A DNA stretch of 64,000 bases from Straminergon stramineum (taxonomy: Eukaryota; Streptophyta; Bryopsida; Hypnales; Calliergonaceae). The notes below the pieces were generated by a model that saw only the letters and a program-made list of their open reading frames with translations, ran no database searches and had not been told where the DNA came from. Made by a program: the position numbers and the translations under genes. Below, piece by piece: positions 25,287-38,463 of the stretch. How positions within the stretch are numbered: position 1 is the stretch's first letter; the number at the start of each line of letters is the position of its first letter. The DNA lies in the NCBI GenBank assembly GCA_963920665.1, contig OY987266.1, positions 1,183,001 through 1,247,000 of the forward strand, written 5' to 3'.

Positions 25287-25860
25287 AGAGCATCGTCAAT
25301 GGTTCACCTCATAGGTGGCTCTGCTGAGCTTGCATGTGGCCTACGTTGGATTGTGGCCCTATCGAGTCCTCAGGGAAGGCTTCCATGTGGAGTTAGGGCC
25401 GGTGAAGTCCACCGATTAGTGGTGGAATGGGTGTTTGGTTTTTCTAGAACTCCTTGTCCACCATTGATTGGTGAACTATACCGGCCTTGACTCCACATGG
25501 AAGCCTACCCTTATCTAGGGTTGCGAGTCCACCAATGTTCAAGTCACCCCTCCACTCCCCCTAGACAATGTCTTCACCAAGTGCATCAATTGTGAGGCAC
25601 AATGTTTGTTAGTAGTTGCTTTGTCTTGTTCCATATTGTTTGCTTATGATTTCTGTGTCAAATTTCAATGCTACCAAATCCTAGAAGGCTCATAACAATC
25701 AATTGCAAGAGAGCTTAGGTGGCACAACAATTTTTTATGATGAGTGAGTGTGGTGGGGATGAGTGAAGAGTGAGGTGGAACTATAGGTGAAAAGGATGCC
25801 TAGTGCTGACGCCAATTCATTTGGCGAGCCTTGTTTAGGAGGAATCGCTAGTGATGCTCT
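25287..25860. mobile_element. Fold-back (hairpin) transposable element
   Basis: The outer ends AGAGCATCGTCAATGG (25287) and AGAGCATCACTAGCG (reverse strand, to 25860) resemble plant hAT-type MITE ends. Inside lies a long imperfect inverted repeat: the arm at about 25373-25426 (GGCTTCCATGTGGAGTTAGG...) pairs with 25456-25510 (...CCTTGACTCCACATGGAAGC), with a loop of about 30 nt. Weaker pairing continues outward to about 25345 and 25536. No target duplication was recognised. The ORF 25272-25490 is a product of the arm and is not a gene. Confidence 0.6.
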
Positions 25861-28190
25861 AAGTAGTGCTAGGTAGAGTTAACAATCCTAGAGAAAATGC
25901 AAAAGTTTTTCCATGTACCAAGAGGATATTGTAGTAGGTCTAAGTATTAATATATTTCTTGATTTTCTTCTTAAAAAAAGTCTTAGAGTAGGCATTATTT
26001 TTATATTGTTCAAAATGGTTTAACTTTGTACAATCTCAACAAATATTAGAATAGAAAATGAAGGATATTCCTCTACTGACAATTAAGTATTGACTAATTT
26101 GAATTATGTGGTTACATTTGTTGGTTCTCTTGGTCTTACATTCTTGCAATGTTCCTAAAAACTTGGTATGCACATCATCTTCCTACCATTGGTTAATAAT
26201 GTTGTGAATTTCCACAAGTTCTTGTAAAGGTTACTATTTTAAACCTCATTCCATGTCCTTCTTCACAACCAAACATAGAAATCATTTTGTTTCTAGTGAA
26301 ATTTTTTTTTCTTCATAAAATTGATATCTTTTTGAATGACTTAGAAATTGCAATGATAAGGAACAAATAACCTTGGAGAATCGAGAGTTTTGCAAAAGGT
26401 ATCAAAGTATGCAATACCAAGCTGTTTCTTTGAATTTCAAATGTTCAAATCTAAATTTTTTTGGTTAATAAAAGGGCGCTAATTGCACAAAAGAGTTATA
26501 GATAATAATGGACCTTATATAGTCTTCTCATCCAACTAGAGACTACTTCAATTGTACTTGAAACCAGACTTAGTATTTTGATACTATATAGATCATAATT
26601 TCTAGATGCTAATATAGAACACTAGGAAATGCTCCAACATGGTTAGGATGAACCAAGAGTACATCCACATCATTGTAAGGCCCACTTGTCAATTTTCCTA
26701 CAACTTCCCAAGCATCTTAACCCATCCACAAAATCAAGGCAAAAATGACAAGTGGTACATTCATATGTGCTTGTCCAACAAGACTAAATAAATTTGAAAG
26801 CTTTTCAAGATTCTTTAAATTTCAAGAAATTTCAAGGAAGAAGCTAAAAAGTGAGAGACAAGCACTATTGACCTCTTATTTCAATTGAAAAAAATGAAGG
26901 TTACCCATGAAGTTGGAAAACCTTACTATGTGCACAATCTTAACATGTATATTTTTTTGGAGACCCATCATCTTCAAGATGCATTGGAAAATCAAAGTGT
27001 CCAAATAATTATGTGCATGACCTTGTCCTTGCCAAAATGCAAAGATGGGCCTTATATGGAAACAAGCTCCACTTAAGAGACTTGGTGTGGTCTACAATTA
27101 AATAAAAACTTATCCCCTGTTTTATAGGTAGTTAATTCTGTCTATTTTAACCACTTCTAGTTCATAGGAGGTCTATGATCCTAAAATAATATGATCTCAA
27201 AAAAAATTCCATCCCTGATACAACAACGAATTTGAGAGTTCTTCCCACGGGGGTGGGGGACAAATGTTGAATATTTAGTTTGTTTTTCCTCCCTACTCTT
27301 TATGGCTTCCTACCATGCATGTGAGCCCGTGGGCAGAGAAAAAACAACTACAAGAAGAGTTCCACTGATCATCAATAAGCATGGAAATCAGAGAATGAGT
27401 TCCACCAATATCAATGCATTCCACACTAGGTTATGGAAGGAACAATGCTTTCTATTTTCTGGTAACTTATCAGTGAACACACCCACCCACTCATATGATA
27501 CATGGCAGGAGGCTCTTGTCCCCAAAAAAACATTGTCACACATTGACACCAAATTGATTAGGCCCCCAATTTTTAGAAATTGTTGTGGGGATTTTTTTCC
27601 CCCTTCTGAATGCTTGGATGATTGTACCTGTACCTCAAAGTGCAAGTGCCCTTCTTCCATCTGAGCCGCCGCCACTAATTGTACTGAGCACCTGGCAGTG
27701 ACTGACTGCTCCCATTCTGAAAGGACGTGACTGCTGAACTCACTGATTCCAAAGCAAACTCGCCGGCAGCGAGAGCACAAGCCGGCGGGCACATAACTTA
27801 CGGCTGAAGGCCCAGTTCAGTTCCGGGGAGTGCTTGGACAAAATAATGCCAAAGGTTACAGGAAAGTCTGCTCTTGAAGCGACTATTGAAGAGCTGATTG
27901 CCTTTTCGGGGAAGCTAAACTCATTGAAATGTTTTTCAGTAAATTTTCATAGGAAGAAAAATGGAATTGACATCTAACCCAAGTCGTTTCATACTTTTTG
28001 GAACTTCATGGAATTAGTTACGAATTTTTGAAGTTGAAATGTAGTAGTCACTAAAAGCGACAACCTCTTGAAATGCACACTATAGGTACATTGAAGAAAG
28101 AAAAATTTACCTTTGTGTCATGATCACTTTTAGAGTACGGTTGCTTTAAGAAGAGTCTACCTACCTTAAGCATACATAGTCTTACCTAGA
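25861..28190. other. Intergenic DNA without a recognised gene
   Basis: AT-rich to about 27200. A better-balanced patch at 27300-27860 contains opposed ORFs (27302-27664 +, ending in a Cys-rich tail, and 27792-27388 -). Neither has a recognisable domain or clear splice partners, so neither is called. Confidence 0.4.
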
Positions 28191-28194
28191 ATTG

Positions 28195-28645
28195 ACTATT
28201 TGAAAACTAACATTATAAAGTGCTATTTGGAAGAATGTTTTGGAATTGATATACAAATAAAAGTTGTAGATCCTATCCATATGGTTCGATTCACCAATGC
28301 CATCACCAACATTTTTTATAAATTTTGAAAAAAAAATTTCAAAATTTGATTACAAACATGTTATTATCATTTTTTGAGTACAATTTGTTGGAATGGATTT
28401 GAATTGAGTTTCTCTAGATACGGTGATTTTTTTGAAATTTTTTTGTTCTTAGAATCTATGACCTCAATTTTGGAAATCCTATTTTGAATTAGAATCAATG
28501 CAATTTTGGCTTCATCAACCACTTGACATACTTGCACATTTTTTATTTTAGAAAAATATGTAATTGAATAACATTAAATCCAACCATTAGATAGGACAAC
28601 AACTTGATAAAGTATCTCCACAAATTAGGATGACTTTCATCCAAG
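28195..28645 (+). repeat. Partial copy of the TTAA-element family found at 46.6-47.2 and 56.1-56.7 kb
   Basis: From CATTATAAAGTGCTATTTGG through AAATCCAACCATTAGATAGG to CTTTCATCCAAGTAG the block aligns with about 46683-47134 and, inverted, with about 56205-56660. The terminal CCCCT/TTAA ends are missing or degraded here. Confidence 0.7.
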
Positions 28646-30073
28646 TAGTGTCAATATGTTTGTTGTCCACTTTTGGGACAATGATCTCATCAATGTGAAA
28701 CAGTAGGAGATTTAATTAGGCTTAATATGCTCTTGTGCGTAGGCCTATTTGCCCTGAAATCAAAAGAATCCACTCCACATTTATCATTGGTGGGTCATTT
28801 CTTTGATCACCAGTTCACCACCATTGTAAGGTAGGTTGACAGAAAACCCACTTAGCGGTAGTTCTTAAAAGTGAGTCCTAGTAAATGCAGATAATAATAG
28901 ATCTTTGTTGCACAATGTTCATCACAAGGACATTGAAATTATTGAAATTAGGACTCAGATTTGAAATTTTATTAATTCAACCTTAACCTCTTATAGCTTT
29001 TGCTTACCATTTTCAAATTCCATTTCTGAACTTTACATGATATTTGAAGAAACTTGTTTACATGTAACTTTTTTTTTCAAAAAATCAGACCTCGATAGCG
29101 CAATACACAATCATGTCTGTCAGTGTTTTTTTTCTCGATTTTTCGTGATCCAGACATTTTCAGTCACTGAATTTCTGTTGGAGTTGCAATGTTACTCTGC
29201 ACCAGTACTGCTGATGACCAGACAAACTTCAAGATGTGAATGTGCTTATATAATTATACAAGTGATTACACCGGAAATTACAGAAAGGAATCAGTTAAGC
29301 TTGCCGATGTGAGCAACTTAGAAATCTCAAGTCTAGTGTTAAACTCCAAATGACAGATCCAGCCTGAGGGCTTGGGTTTTCACAGAATCTTCAAGAAAAC
29401 TCCCAATACCCAACTACATGTGAACATCCTTCATATCATTCTCTTTGTACTCATGAGATGCATCTATCGATATAAGTCTTGAAGTGTTGAGTCACAATTT
29501 GAACTATCTTGTAGTTTTTGCATTGGAAAGTTTGATAACTTTTTTGAATAGTGGCATGGTGGTTGTCCATGACCTTGAGGAGGGCCAAACTAAGCTCATC
29601 ATTGATTGGTCATTTGAATGTTCAAGCTACACGGTGCCCATTTAAGAAAGATTCTGAAATCCAAGTTTGGGCAGCCCTCTAAGAACCTCAAATGTTCTTT
29701 ACTGGTTAAAGGCAACCGTGTCATGGTCTCATTGGATTGTCTCATTGAATAGGTAGAAGAGATTACTGCACATAATATTTCTCTTCATTCTAAGCATATA
29801 CATCAACCGAAAAGTACATATATATGGATATCTTCAATTGAGCATAATCACTTGAACATAAATAATCCCCCAAATGCTCTCAAACCGCTCCGACTGTCGA
29901 GCATTCTCTTGTCGATTCTAGCATCGACTAAATCATGTAAGGCAGGCAACTAGCTTTTTCGGCAGTCCATGGTCGCCTGGAACCACTCGAGCTAATCAAA
30001 CTGTGGTCAATATTTCTAGACATTAGAACTGAGCAGTCCCTGACATTGTGATGGATTTGGCTGCTTCAATTGA
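28646..30073. other. Intergenic DNA downstream of TAR
   Basis: No gene recognised. The last few hundred bases before 30074 are the expected 3' UTR of the minus-strand TAR gene. A short ORF at 29037-29312 (+) has no recognisable domain. Confidence 0.4.
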
Positions 30074-33000
30074 TCAGCACTTGAGAGCTGCGAGACGCTC
30101 AACAAGCAGATCCACTGCAGGCTTGTGGTCCAGCAAGCTCAAACGGGCATATTGAGGGGAGACTCCAAAGCAAACCCCACTGCGAGTCAGGATTCCGTTT
30201 CTCTTCAAAATCAGGTGACAATCCGCCTCCGGCTCCTCACATTTCAGCCAGATGAACGCTGTTGCAGTCACACGCAAACAAGAAATTTAACACCGTAACT
30301 TACAACAAGTTCTATAATCCCAACCCACAGGTGTTAAAATTCCCAGTGAGTCTCACTTTTTCCAGTGTTCCCAGTGTATTACACACCGGGAAAGTGAGAC
30401 TCACAGCAGGAATTTTAACACCGGGAACCCAATATGAGTTTCCTGTGACCATCACTTTGAGAAGTCTATTCACATGGAACCAATATGATCAGCTATAAAT
30501 GATTTGTTTAACCCTTTTCAGTATGGGCATATTAACCTCATGTTTTATTGCGGTATTGTAGAACTTATATGGGGATTTTTAATTTGTTCAAGTAGATAGT
30601 TTTTTTCACCCTCTAACATATGCACTGTGTTTTTTACTCAATCTAATAGTATAAAGATTTCCTCCATTGAAATTATATTTTTCACAATAAGATCAATCAA
30701 ATGGTCATTTTATAATCAAGCATTTTTCATCCTTAACTTTGAAATAGTGCTAATAAATGACCTTCTATGAAACTCTAGAAACAAAGAATACACATGTTCA
30801 ATCATCTATGAATGTGATAATTCTTAGGTGAATACCTTGGTAAAAGTTAGACATCACTTTGGAACATATTTGCTAAGGTATGTTCCAAATTTTGCATGTT
30901 TTGCTGAAAAGCGCTGCTCAAGTGTATCTCAAAACAATGCATGCAGCTAAAAATGTTGCTAAATTTTTTACTAAACCCTCCTAATTCTAGTAGTTCAGGT
31001 AGGCATACCCTCATTCATTTACCTGGATATGCCGAGTAAGCCATGCCCAAAAAAGTACACATGGAAAGCACTGGGATCTCGGGGAGGCTGAATTGCTTGT
31101 TCCCTGCCAAAGCCGCTCTCACTCTTCCCCAACGGCATTCCATCACTGCCATGGCCCAATGGAAGAGTTGCTTCCCCACAAGCATCCCTTCCATCCCACG
31201 ATCAGTCGCGTAGCCCCTCACAACGGCACGCAAAATCCCGGCGGCACGACACTGAGCATCGTGTGACACAGTGATGGTATTATGGACAACAAATTCCGCC
31301 ATCTTCTTTGCCACTACAGGATCCTTCACAATTGCCCATCTACAATTACATTACAAATTAGAGGGGCCATGCTCAAATACCCAAGTTTACAAACCTCGAC
31401 AATAGCATAGAACCAATATACTAGGGAGCGGGCAAGGAGCCACGCATTTTGCCATGCGTGGCTCCCTACCTGCTCTTCCGATGGTAGGATCGGTACCTCA
31501 TTGCAGATTTTGCAATCTAGCAAGAACGTGAAAAGGACGTAGTAAGCTTGTCCTACTTTCAACGAGAAGGAAAAAGATCACAAGACGACAGGTAGTCTAC
31601 ATTGATAGACCATGTTATCAGTCATGTAAGATTTATTATTCGCATACGTTTGGTACCATCCTTTTTTCTTTTGAATTTCACAAACATTATCAACTCCGAA
31701 AAGTGAAGCTGAAGTGACAGTGAACACCCCGATTCAGTGGCTCACCCAATGCGGACTCCAGCATGTCCCGTACATTTGGACAAGGTGAACAACATGACGT
31801 CGTGGTCCAAGGGCTTGGTGATGGGCATATAAGTTGGCCAATAGTACGCCAAGTCATGGATTTGAATGAGCCGAAGCCCTTCTTCCTTCCTCACCAATCC
31901 TTCACGAAGTCCGCCGCACGGGTTGTTCGGAGAAGTGATCACCTCGATGCAGGCTTCGTTGCTCTTGGGCTGGTACGCGCGTGAGTCTCCGGCCCAGTGG
32001 AACAGCTTGGACTGCAAGTAGTCGATTACCTGAGGATACGCCTGCACAAACGACAGTCTCGTCTCAATACACGAGCTCGCACATGATTGTTCCCCATGTC
32101 CATTAAAATGGCAAATTTTCAACAGGTTGTTACTTCTCCTAGATCATAATTGTCCATTTGGGGGCCCTAATACCTTGGAAGGATGCACCCCTCGTGACCA
32201 AGGTAGTCACCAAAATATTTCAATTATTGGACTCCCAATAGGTCCATTCTTTGTAATTTGTACAGTTAACAATGAAGTCATCCATCGGACTTTCTAGGTC
32301 CGCAACGTCCTTACATGGTTAAGTCACTTGAATGTCACAATTTTGGCACTGTAAAATATGTCATTCGGTTAACAAATGTATCATTCAGTCTCCTTTGGCA
32401 AAATCCCTTTCTTGCACAAACTCTGAATATGAATAACTAAATGATTTTGTCACATAAAGGGTCAACCAAACCTGCCCTACAGCTACAATAGTAACTTCAA
32501 ATTGACCATACTACATAGAACACGAAAATGACCCATGAGAAGACCCACATGACTACTTAGACCAGTTGTGACTACTCTTTCTCATGAATCGATCATTTCC
32601 AAGGTCAACGTAGACTATGTTTTCACCCGTAGATATATAACATTTGTGGTACCTACCGAGTAGAAAGGTGATTGGGCCACCACAGCAGTGCTGCTCCTAG
32701 TGGAATCAGTGTTGCCGAGAGGACGATGATCCGAGGAGGAGGCCAACGCGTACAACGCAGCTTGGAAGAGCTGCGTGCTGCCATTGCCCACAACAATGCG
32801 ACTGCCCTCGGTAACAGCATTTCCCACCAAGGCATGGAGAGCCCGAACAGCATCTTCGAGCTCGGCATTCTCGAACCCCGGCCGTGAGTCCTTCGACTCC
32901 CCAAAGTAACTCAACCCGTCGCCAGCGTTGCGCACCATCACGTGCTCGCATTTGTGCACTTTCCAGTAGGCGTCGAACATGGTTGGATTGCCACTGCACA

Positions 33001-33263
33001 GTCAAATTGTACACCACGAAGTTAATTAAAACACCAAATTTGTTGTTGTTTTTGCACTAGTTCGAGCAGGTATATATGTGTGCCAATCCTAGAAGACTGG
33101 TGCATATTTTCGCATATAACTTAGAAACTTACTGGTCACAATTCAGAAGCATTCCAGGATCTACTGGAGTTGCTGCGTCTCCACCGCCCGGTTTGCTGGC
33201 GGATCCTTTCCTTAGTTTCAAATACAATCCCTGCCAAGTGAGTTTGCTGCCATCAGCTGCCAT
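30074..33263 (-). CDS. TAR: Tryptophan aminotransferase-related (TAR/alliinase family) protein
   Basis: A PLP enzyme of the TAA1/TAR-alliinase family. In plants TAA1/TAR make indole-3-pyruvate from tryptophan, the first step of the main auxin route. Five exons join in phase: 33263-33133, 32993-32657, 32041-31746, 31339-31023 and 30258-30074 (TGA), giving 421 aa against about 390 for Arabidopsis TAA1. Landmarks: HGNPT 44-48, VVGNGSTQLF 111-120 (phosphate-binding loop), SPFYSAYP 152-159, SPNNP 193-197, HDLAYYWP 218-225 (Asp219, Tyr), LSKCTGHAGVRIGW 243-256 with Schiff-base Lys245, and ARLSL near 398-402 with the substrate Arg. No signal peptide or EGF-like domain is seen, so it is TAA1-like and cytosolic rather than a secreted alliinase. 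The ATG follows an in-frame CAG acceptor-like sequence, so a non-coding 5' exon is likely. Whether it acts on tryptophan or on Cys sulfoxides cannot be told from sequence. Confidence 0.93.
30330..30423. repeat. Near-palindromic 94-bp element in the last TAR intron
   Basis: The arms GGTGTTAAAATTCC...TGAGTCTCACTTT and AAAGTGAGACTCA...GGAATTTTAACACC pair almost perfectly around a central loop of about 30 nt. AACCCA occurs just outside both ends and may be a target duplication. It lies about 70 bp upstream, in transcript sense, of the last exon's acceptor at 30258. Confidence 0.75.
31436..31465. other. Perfect 11-bp hairpin in TAR intron
   Basis: GGAGCCACGCA and TGCGTGGCTCC flank an 8-nt loop. 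Weaker pairing (GAGCGGGC against GCTC) continues outward. It sits in the intron between exons 31746 and 31339. Role unknown. Confidence 0.6.
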
Positions 33264-36200
33264 CTGAGTCACAGGCATAGAAAGTGTTATGAATAAGTTA
33301 GAGTGAATAATCGGTTGAGTGCCCTGTAACTTAAAGGAGTGCACCAACTGATGGCATTCGAGACTGAATGAAACCTCTAAAACTGATAATTCCTCTTCAG
33401 AGAGGGTTTTTGCAGTAAACAGTAATGGAAGAAATGAGCAATTGATCATCAAAATGCACATCATATGCAAAAGCATGATCTTTTTTATCAAACCACCAGG
33501 CAAGCTAGACTTTCCCCAGGTACCCGAGATTTGAGACCAGCACTTCTGAGTACTTAATAACATCTTAACAAGATGAAATTGAAATAGAACCATCCCCCTA
33601 AAATGAGCTGTAATTCTATATCCTTGGCTCTGAAAATCAAGTTGAGATATTGTATTTTAGTTAATAACCTGCAGATCAGAACTAGAGCGCAGTCATCAAC
33701 TCTGGAGAAATTTAGTTAACGACTGTCTTGTTAGAGTCCCATACAAAAAAAACAAAATCGACAAAATCGACAGGCCGGTACATAAGCTTGGACTACTAGA
33801 GGCTCTCTATCTTCAATAATTTACCACGAAGTTTTGAACTTTCTTGTAGCACAAGGTGGAAAAATTCTAGGCCGGCACCAAAATTGTGATATTCCAGTGT
33901 TCAATTCTCTTAAAACTAGGACCAGCATAGATCTCAGAATTCAATACATTCATCAACTGAAACTGCTGAAACATTCACCACACAATCCACCGTTTTGAGA
34001 AATATAAGTGATAGAGTTAAGTTATGAATCCTAAACACCAAGATATTAAACACCGCAGCAAGAATATAATCGGATCAGTACTGCAACTCAACACAAATTT
34101 AACGGAAGCTTTCTGCGTCTCTCTCTCTCTGTAAAAAGGTTTCAAAGTTGCAGCAAATGATTCATGAATGACTGGAATTCGATCTAAGAAAGCCTGATTG
34201 TTGTTACCATAACTTTGAAGTCCATCTATCATTAATCGGAATCACATCGATCAAAAGCTGGCTTGCTAATAATTTTGAATGAGAATCGGAGCAATCTATC
34301 GAGCAACACGAACCAACAAATACGCACTGCCGGCCAACAAGAATAAACCGACTCGAGGAAGAAACAGGAAATGAATTATCTGTGAAACAAACGCCAGTAG
34401 CGTACCTGAATAAAAAAAAAATCAATGTGCCTGTTGCAAATGGTGTGATCCCAGCATTGATATATGAATCTACAACTTATGCTTCCGTGTTCCAAGAAAG
34501 AAAGGGAAGTAAGTTAACTTCGAGAGCTCAGGTATTCTAACTGAGCTTCTTCAGGAGACATTTATATGGGCAATAGCTAGTCTGGCAATGGGAAGCTTAA
34601 TACTAATTAGGATAGGTGCAAATCCCGGTGACGGTGGAGGTGCAAATCAATCCCGGGTGTTGCATTTCGGAAGTTACTAGTGTGGAGTGTTGGGGTTACT
34701 TGATGTCTTCTGGCCGGGAGTAGGACATGTGAGTATGTGACCACTTGCTCATGTGACGGAGTCCCCATCCCCCCATTGATTGCGTGCCAAAAAAATAAAA
34801 ATTTGGAGGCTTGGAGAGGGACTGAAGATTTGTGGATACCAAATGACCAGCTTGATGTATTGATTGATAGTGTTGTGCACTGTATATTATAACGTCGATT
34901 CCATAAAATTGGTGGTATTTTATGTGGCAATTTGACATTTGCAAATTGGTTTGTTCTAATGATGGATATGCAAAGTTATTTGGAAACTTAATTAATTGAG
35001 ATTGCGTTTAGTTTGTAATGTTGGATACTACTGAGTATGCTAGGATTTTAATTTCACCCCTTTTTTCCCGGATTTGGAAGTTATTTCATTTCTTTCTTTG
35101 TGTGAGGATTCATCATTTTAATAGTATTGATGTTTCACTCATACGAAGCTGGAATTTGTATGATGAGAAGTAGTGGAGAGTATAGAATGGGTTAGTTAAA
35201 TAAATAAATAAAAAGTAGACAAGAAGAAGTCCCCATATATGACCAACTAATGCAACTGTTGCAAAAAATACTAGGACCAATTTGGATTTTATGGGTCTTT
35301 TAGGGGACAAATGGGCATGTTTTAATGTACCAATAGTTTTTAGCCCAAAATATATGATCATAGATATTGGTCCAATCTCTAATTTTGGTTAAAGCAAAAA
35401 TTTATTGACACATTTAGAATAGAATAATTATAGGGACTCTAAAAACACCATACTTGTGGGGAAGATGTCCAAGATTAGACAATTATTAGAGAGTTGGGCC
35501 TTCCTAAGGCTTCTTTATATTGATGATTCTAAGGTGGTGGGCAAAACTAAACTTTGGAGATATACTTCATTAGGAAGAAGGAAAGTACTCTAATTTGTTT
35601 TTTTGGATGCATAGATTATATTTCACTTTTCAAGATGATTCCAGAACAATTATTTTGTTTTCATTTGGAGAGATATAAGAGCTTAAAGTTTTGGTAGTGG
35701 TTTGGGCAATAGACAACTAAAGTACTTTAGAGAACTAAGTAGCTAAATTTTGGTCAATATGGCAAAAGAAAATTCTTGTACTTAGATACTGGCCAGGGAC
35801 AACAATTCCAAACAAAAGGTCCTATGAAATCTCTAGTTATGATGTCACATGTTATCTGATCTAAAGTGTCTCTCTCTTGTGTCCTTGTGAGTCACAATTT
35901 TTTTGATACAATGTAGACTTGCTTTGAAACATACTTACAAAGTCTTCTCCTCTCATTATATTCAATATTCACCAAAAGAACATGTGATAGCAATAGATTG
36001 TATCTCTCAACATTGAACAAAATGAGACATTAAAAACATTTGTAAATCATTCCCATCCCTACTGTAGGAACTTTTTTGGCTAGTACATAGTATATGGCTA
36101 GATATTCGTTTGAAAAAGAGAGGTTAATTCATTTTATTCTAAAAGAATTTCTTTGAGTTCCCGTGTAAAAGTTAGAGAATCTTAAGTCAGTCTTATCTTG

Positions 36201-37244
36201 TGATTCATTGAAATTTCAAAATCTTCTAATAGATGAATACTAATTTTACTTTAGTACAATATTTCAATTAAAATCCAATCAAATACTATATTTAACATGT
36301 AATTGAACTCAATATTGAAATAGAATAATTTAATTAGAGATATTCATAACTTAGATATGCTTGCACTTGGTGTTAAGAGTTGATTGAGTTAGGGATCTTG
36401 ATAATGGAATTTTTTTATCACTTTTGGACAAGATTCATGTTGTTGACAATATTCCTAACATCTAGACAATGAAAACATATCCAAAGATTTGTACAATGGA
36501 ATTCAAGATAGAGATATCCTTAAGTCCAACTCTATTGTCTATGTTGATTTTTTCCTTTGAACTCCTATAAATAAGTGCATCTAATACTCAATGGAATACA
36601 TTGCACCATTTTAAACTAATTGAATTTCAACCAATGGGATTTAAGTATTATAAAATCTTGGAATATATGCCATTGAATATTAAATACACTTTTTTATAGG
36701 AAGTCAAAGGAAAAATATATTTGATTTTTAATATATTGTTATCAACTCATTTATATAGTTTAATCTTAGTCTTTCATATTTTCAATTATTGAATGATATA
36801 GAGTGGTCATGTCAAAAGACCAAAATATAACATAAAATTCTGAAACCCTATTATAGGTGTAATGTTGATAGATGTTTAAGTGCATACCTCAATAAAAAAA
36901 ACGTTTCATCCAATGAAAAAATAATAGTGATTGATCAAAATTGAACAAAATTCATTTTTATGACAACACTACAATTGCAAAAATTTAAAATCTATTTACA
37001 ACTTGTTATGCAACAAAAACATCTATTGTCAAAAGTTTATACTATTTGATTTTTCTATTGATGCATTTTGTTATCTTCCTTGAAGCTTCTTAAATGTCAT
37101 TTGCTTCAACTTCTATAGATGTGCAATGGACAATTGAATAATTATGGGTCAACAAATCATGTCAATTTTTGCAAAGTTTCAACCAAAATTTCCCTAGGAA
37201 TCACTTTGTTGCATTTCAGGTTGCATTAATGATCTCATTCCAAA
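33264..37244. other. TAR upstream region and AT-rich intergenic DNA
   Basis: 33264-34700 has a balanced composition and is the likely promoter and 5' UTR of TAR. A CT microsatellite lies at about 34116-34130. ORFs here (33593-33264, 34425-34204 and 34930-34607, all minus) have no recognised domain. From 34.9 kb the sequence turns AT-rich and featureless. Confidence 0.4.
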
Positions 37245-37500
37245 CTAGTGTGTCCTATGCCATTGCCATAGTCAAAATAAAAGGAAAAGTAATTTTCTAA
37301 TTTTTTGATTCAAAAAAACTTTGAAATTCAATAACTTTCACATTGTAAGTCCAACTGCCACAAAACAAAGCTTGAATGTGCACCCCTCCTCACATAGCAC
37401 TTTCTAACGGTACCAAGAACATAACCTAGGGATGCACAATTTGGAAGATCTCAACATAACAAACAAAACAAACAACCTAATTTAAGGTATGGATGTCTAA
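37245..37500 (+). repeat. Interspersed repeat B (CCATTGCCAT family), single copy
   Basis: Begins near GTGTCCTATGCCATTGCCAT, continues through AATTCAATAACTTTCACA, CACCCCTCCTCA and ACGGTACCAAGAA, and ends near AACAAACAAAACAAACAA. Further copies lie at 47.8-48.2, 49.1-49.45 and 52.4-53.2 kb. No ORF. Confidence 0.75.
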
Positions 37501-37743
37501 TAAGAATCAATATCATAACTACTTTTAATTATATATTTTTAAAAGTGCATTGGAAAGATGTAATTTTGATACCCTTCCTATATTGTTGAGGCATTAAATT
37601 AATTTGAATTGATTTAGATGTATTGCTATAATGTTATACATAGTTATGAAATGATTTTCCTAGTGCTTATTATTTCAATGTTATTTTGAAGCATTTTTAC
37701 ACTAGTGAAAATATAGTCTATTTGAACTAGGGAAAAGACTTTG

Positions 37744-38463
37744 GGGTGATTGCATGAAACACCTATATTATTTGTTGTATTTTGCAACAAAACTTATGAT
37801 TTTTTTAAAGTAATTTAAAATTAGAAAACCAATTTTTTAAAAATAAAATATATGGTCGATATATGCACCTTTAAGATGAAGGTAACTGCCAAAGGAAGTT
37901 CATTAGAAAATTCTCTAAGTAGGGGAACTATAAAAGTGACAAATCTCAAGAAAATAGATACTTCAATGTTTTAATTAATAAAAAATAGGAAAACAGTTTT
38001 CAAAAAAAATTGTTCATTTCTAGCAACTCTATGGAGATGGTAATTCTCCCCCAAAAGCACCAAAATAATTTTTTACATGTTTCGAAATGCAAGTAGAAAG
38101 AGGCTCACTTTGTGAACTTCTACACAATATATAATTAACTATTTTTAGAAATACTTTGATTGATAACTAAAAGCATACTACAAGACCATGTCTTCCAAAT
38201 TTTAGCTCCAAATTCGTTTCTTTGGGTACTACCTTGTTCCAAAAAATCTCAAATTGGCAAATTTGAAATAAAATTGGGGGCTACTATTAAATTGTAAAAA
38301 AAAATTTTAAAAGTCCAAAAAAAAGCTAGGTGTATAATAGTCATAAGTACCTTGCCTATGAATTTTGAGTCATTTAGAATGTGAACACAAAAGTTATAGT
38401 CGGGAAACTATTGAGCATACAACATGTGACAAAAAATAGTACAAGTGTTTTATGCAATCACCC
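37744..38463. mobile_element. TIR element, family GGGTGATTGC, copy 2
   Basis: The left end GGGTGATTGCATGAAACACC and the right end (reverse complement GGGTGATTGCATAAAACAC) define a 720-bp non-coding element of the same family as 7168-8017. No target duplication is obvious. Confidence 0.75.

Noticed and set aside
27302..27664. Small protein with a Cys-rich tail
   Set aside because: No signal peptide or known cysteine spacing, and an equally long ORF overlaps it on the other strand.
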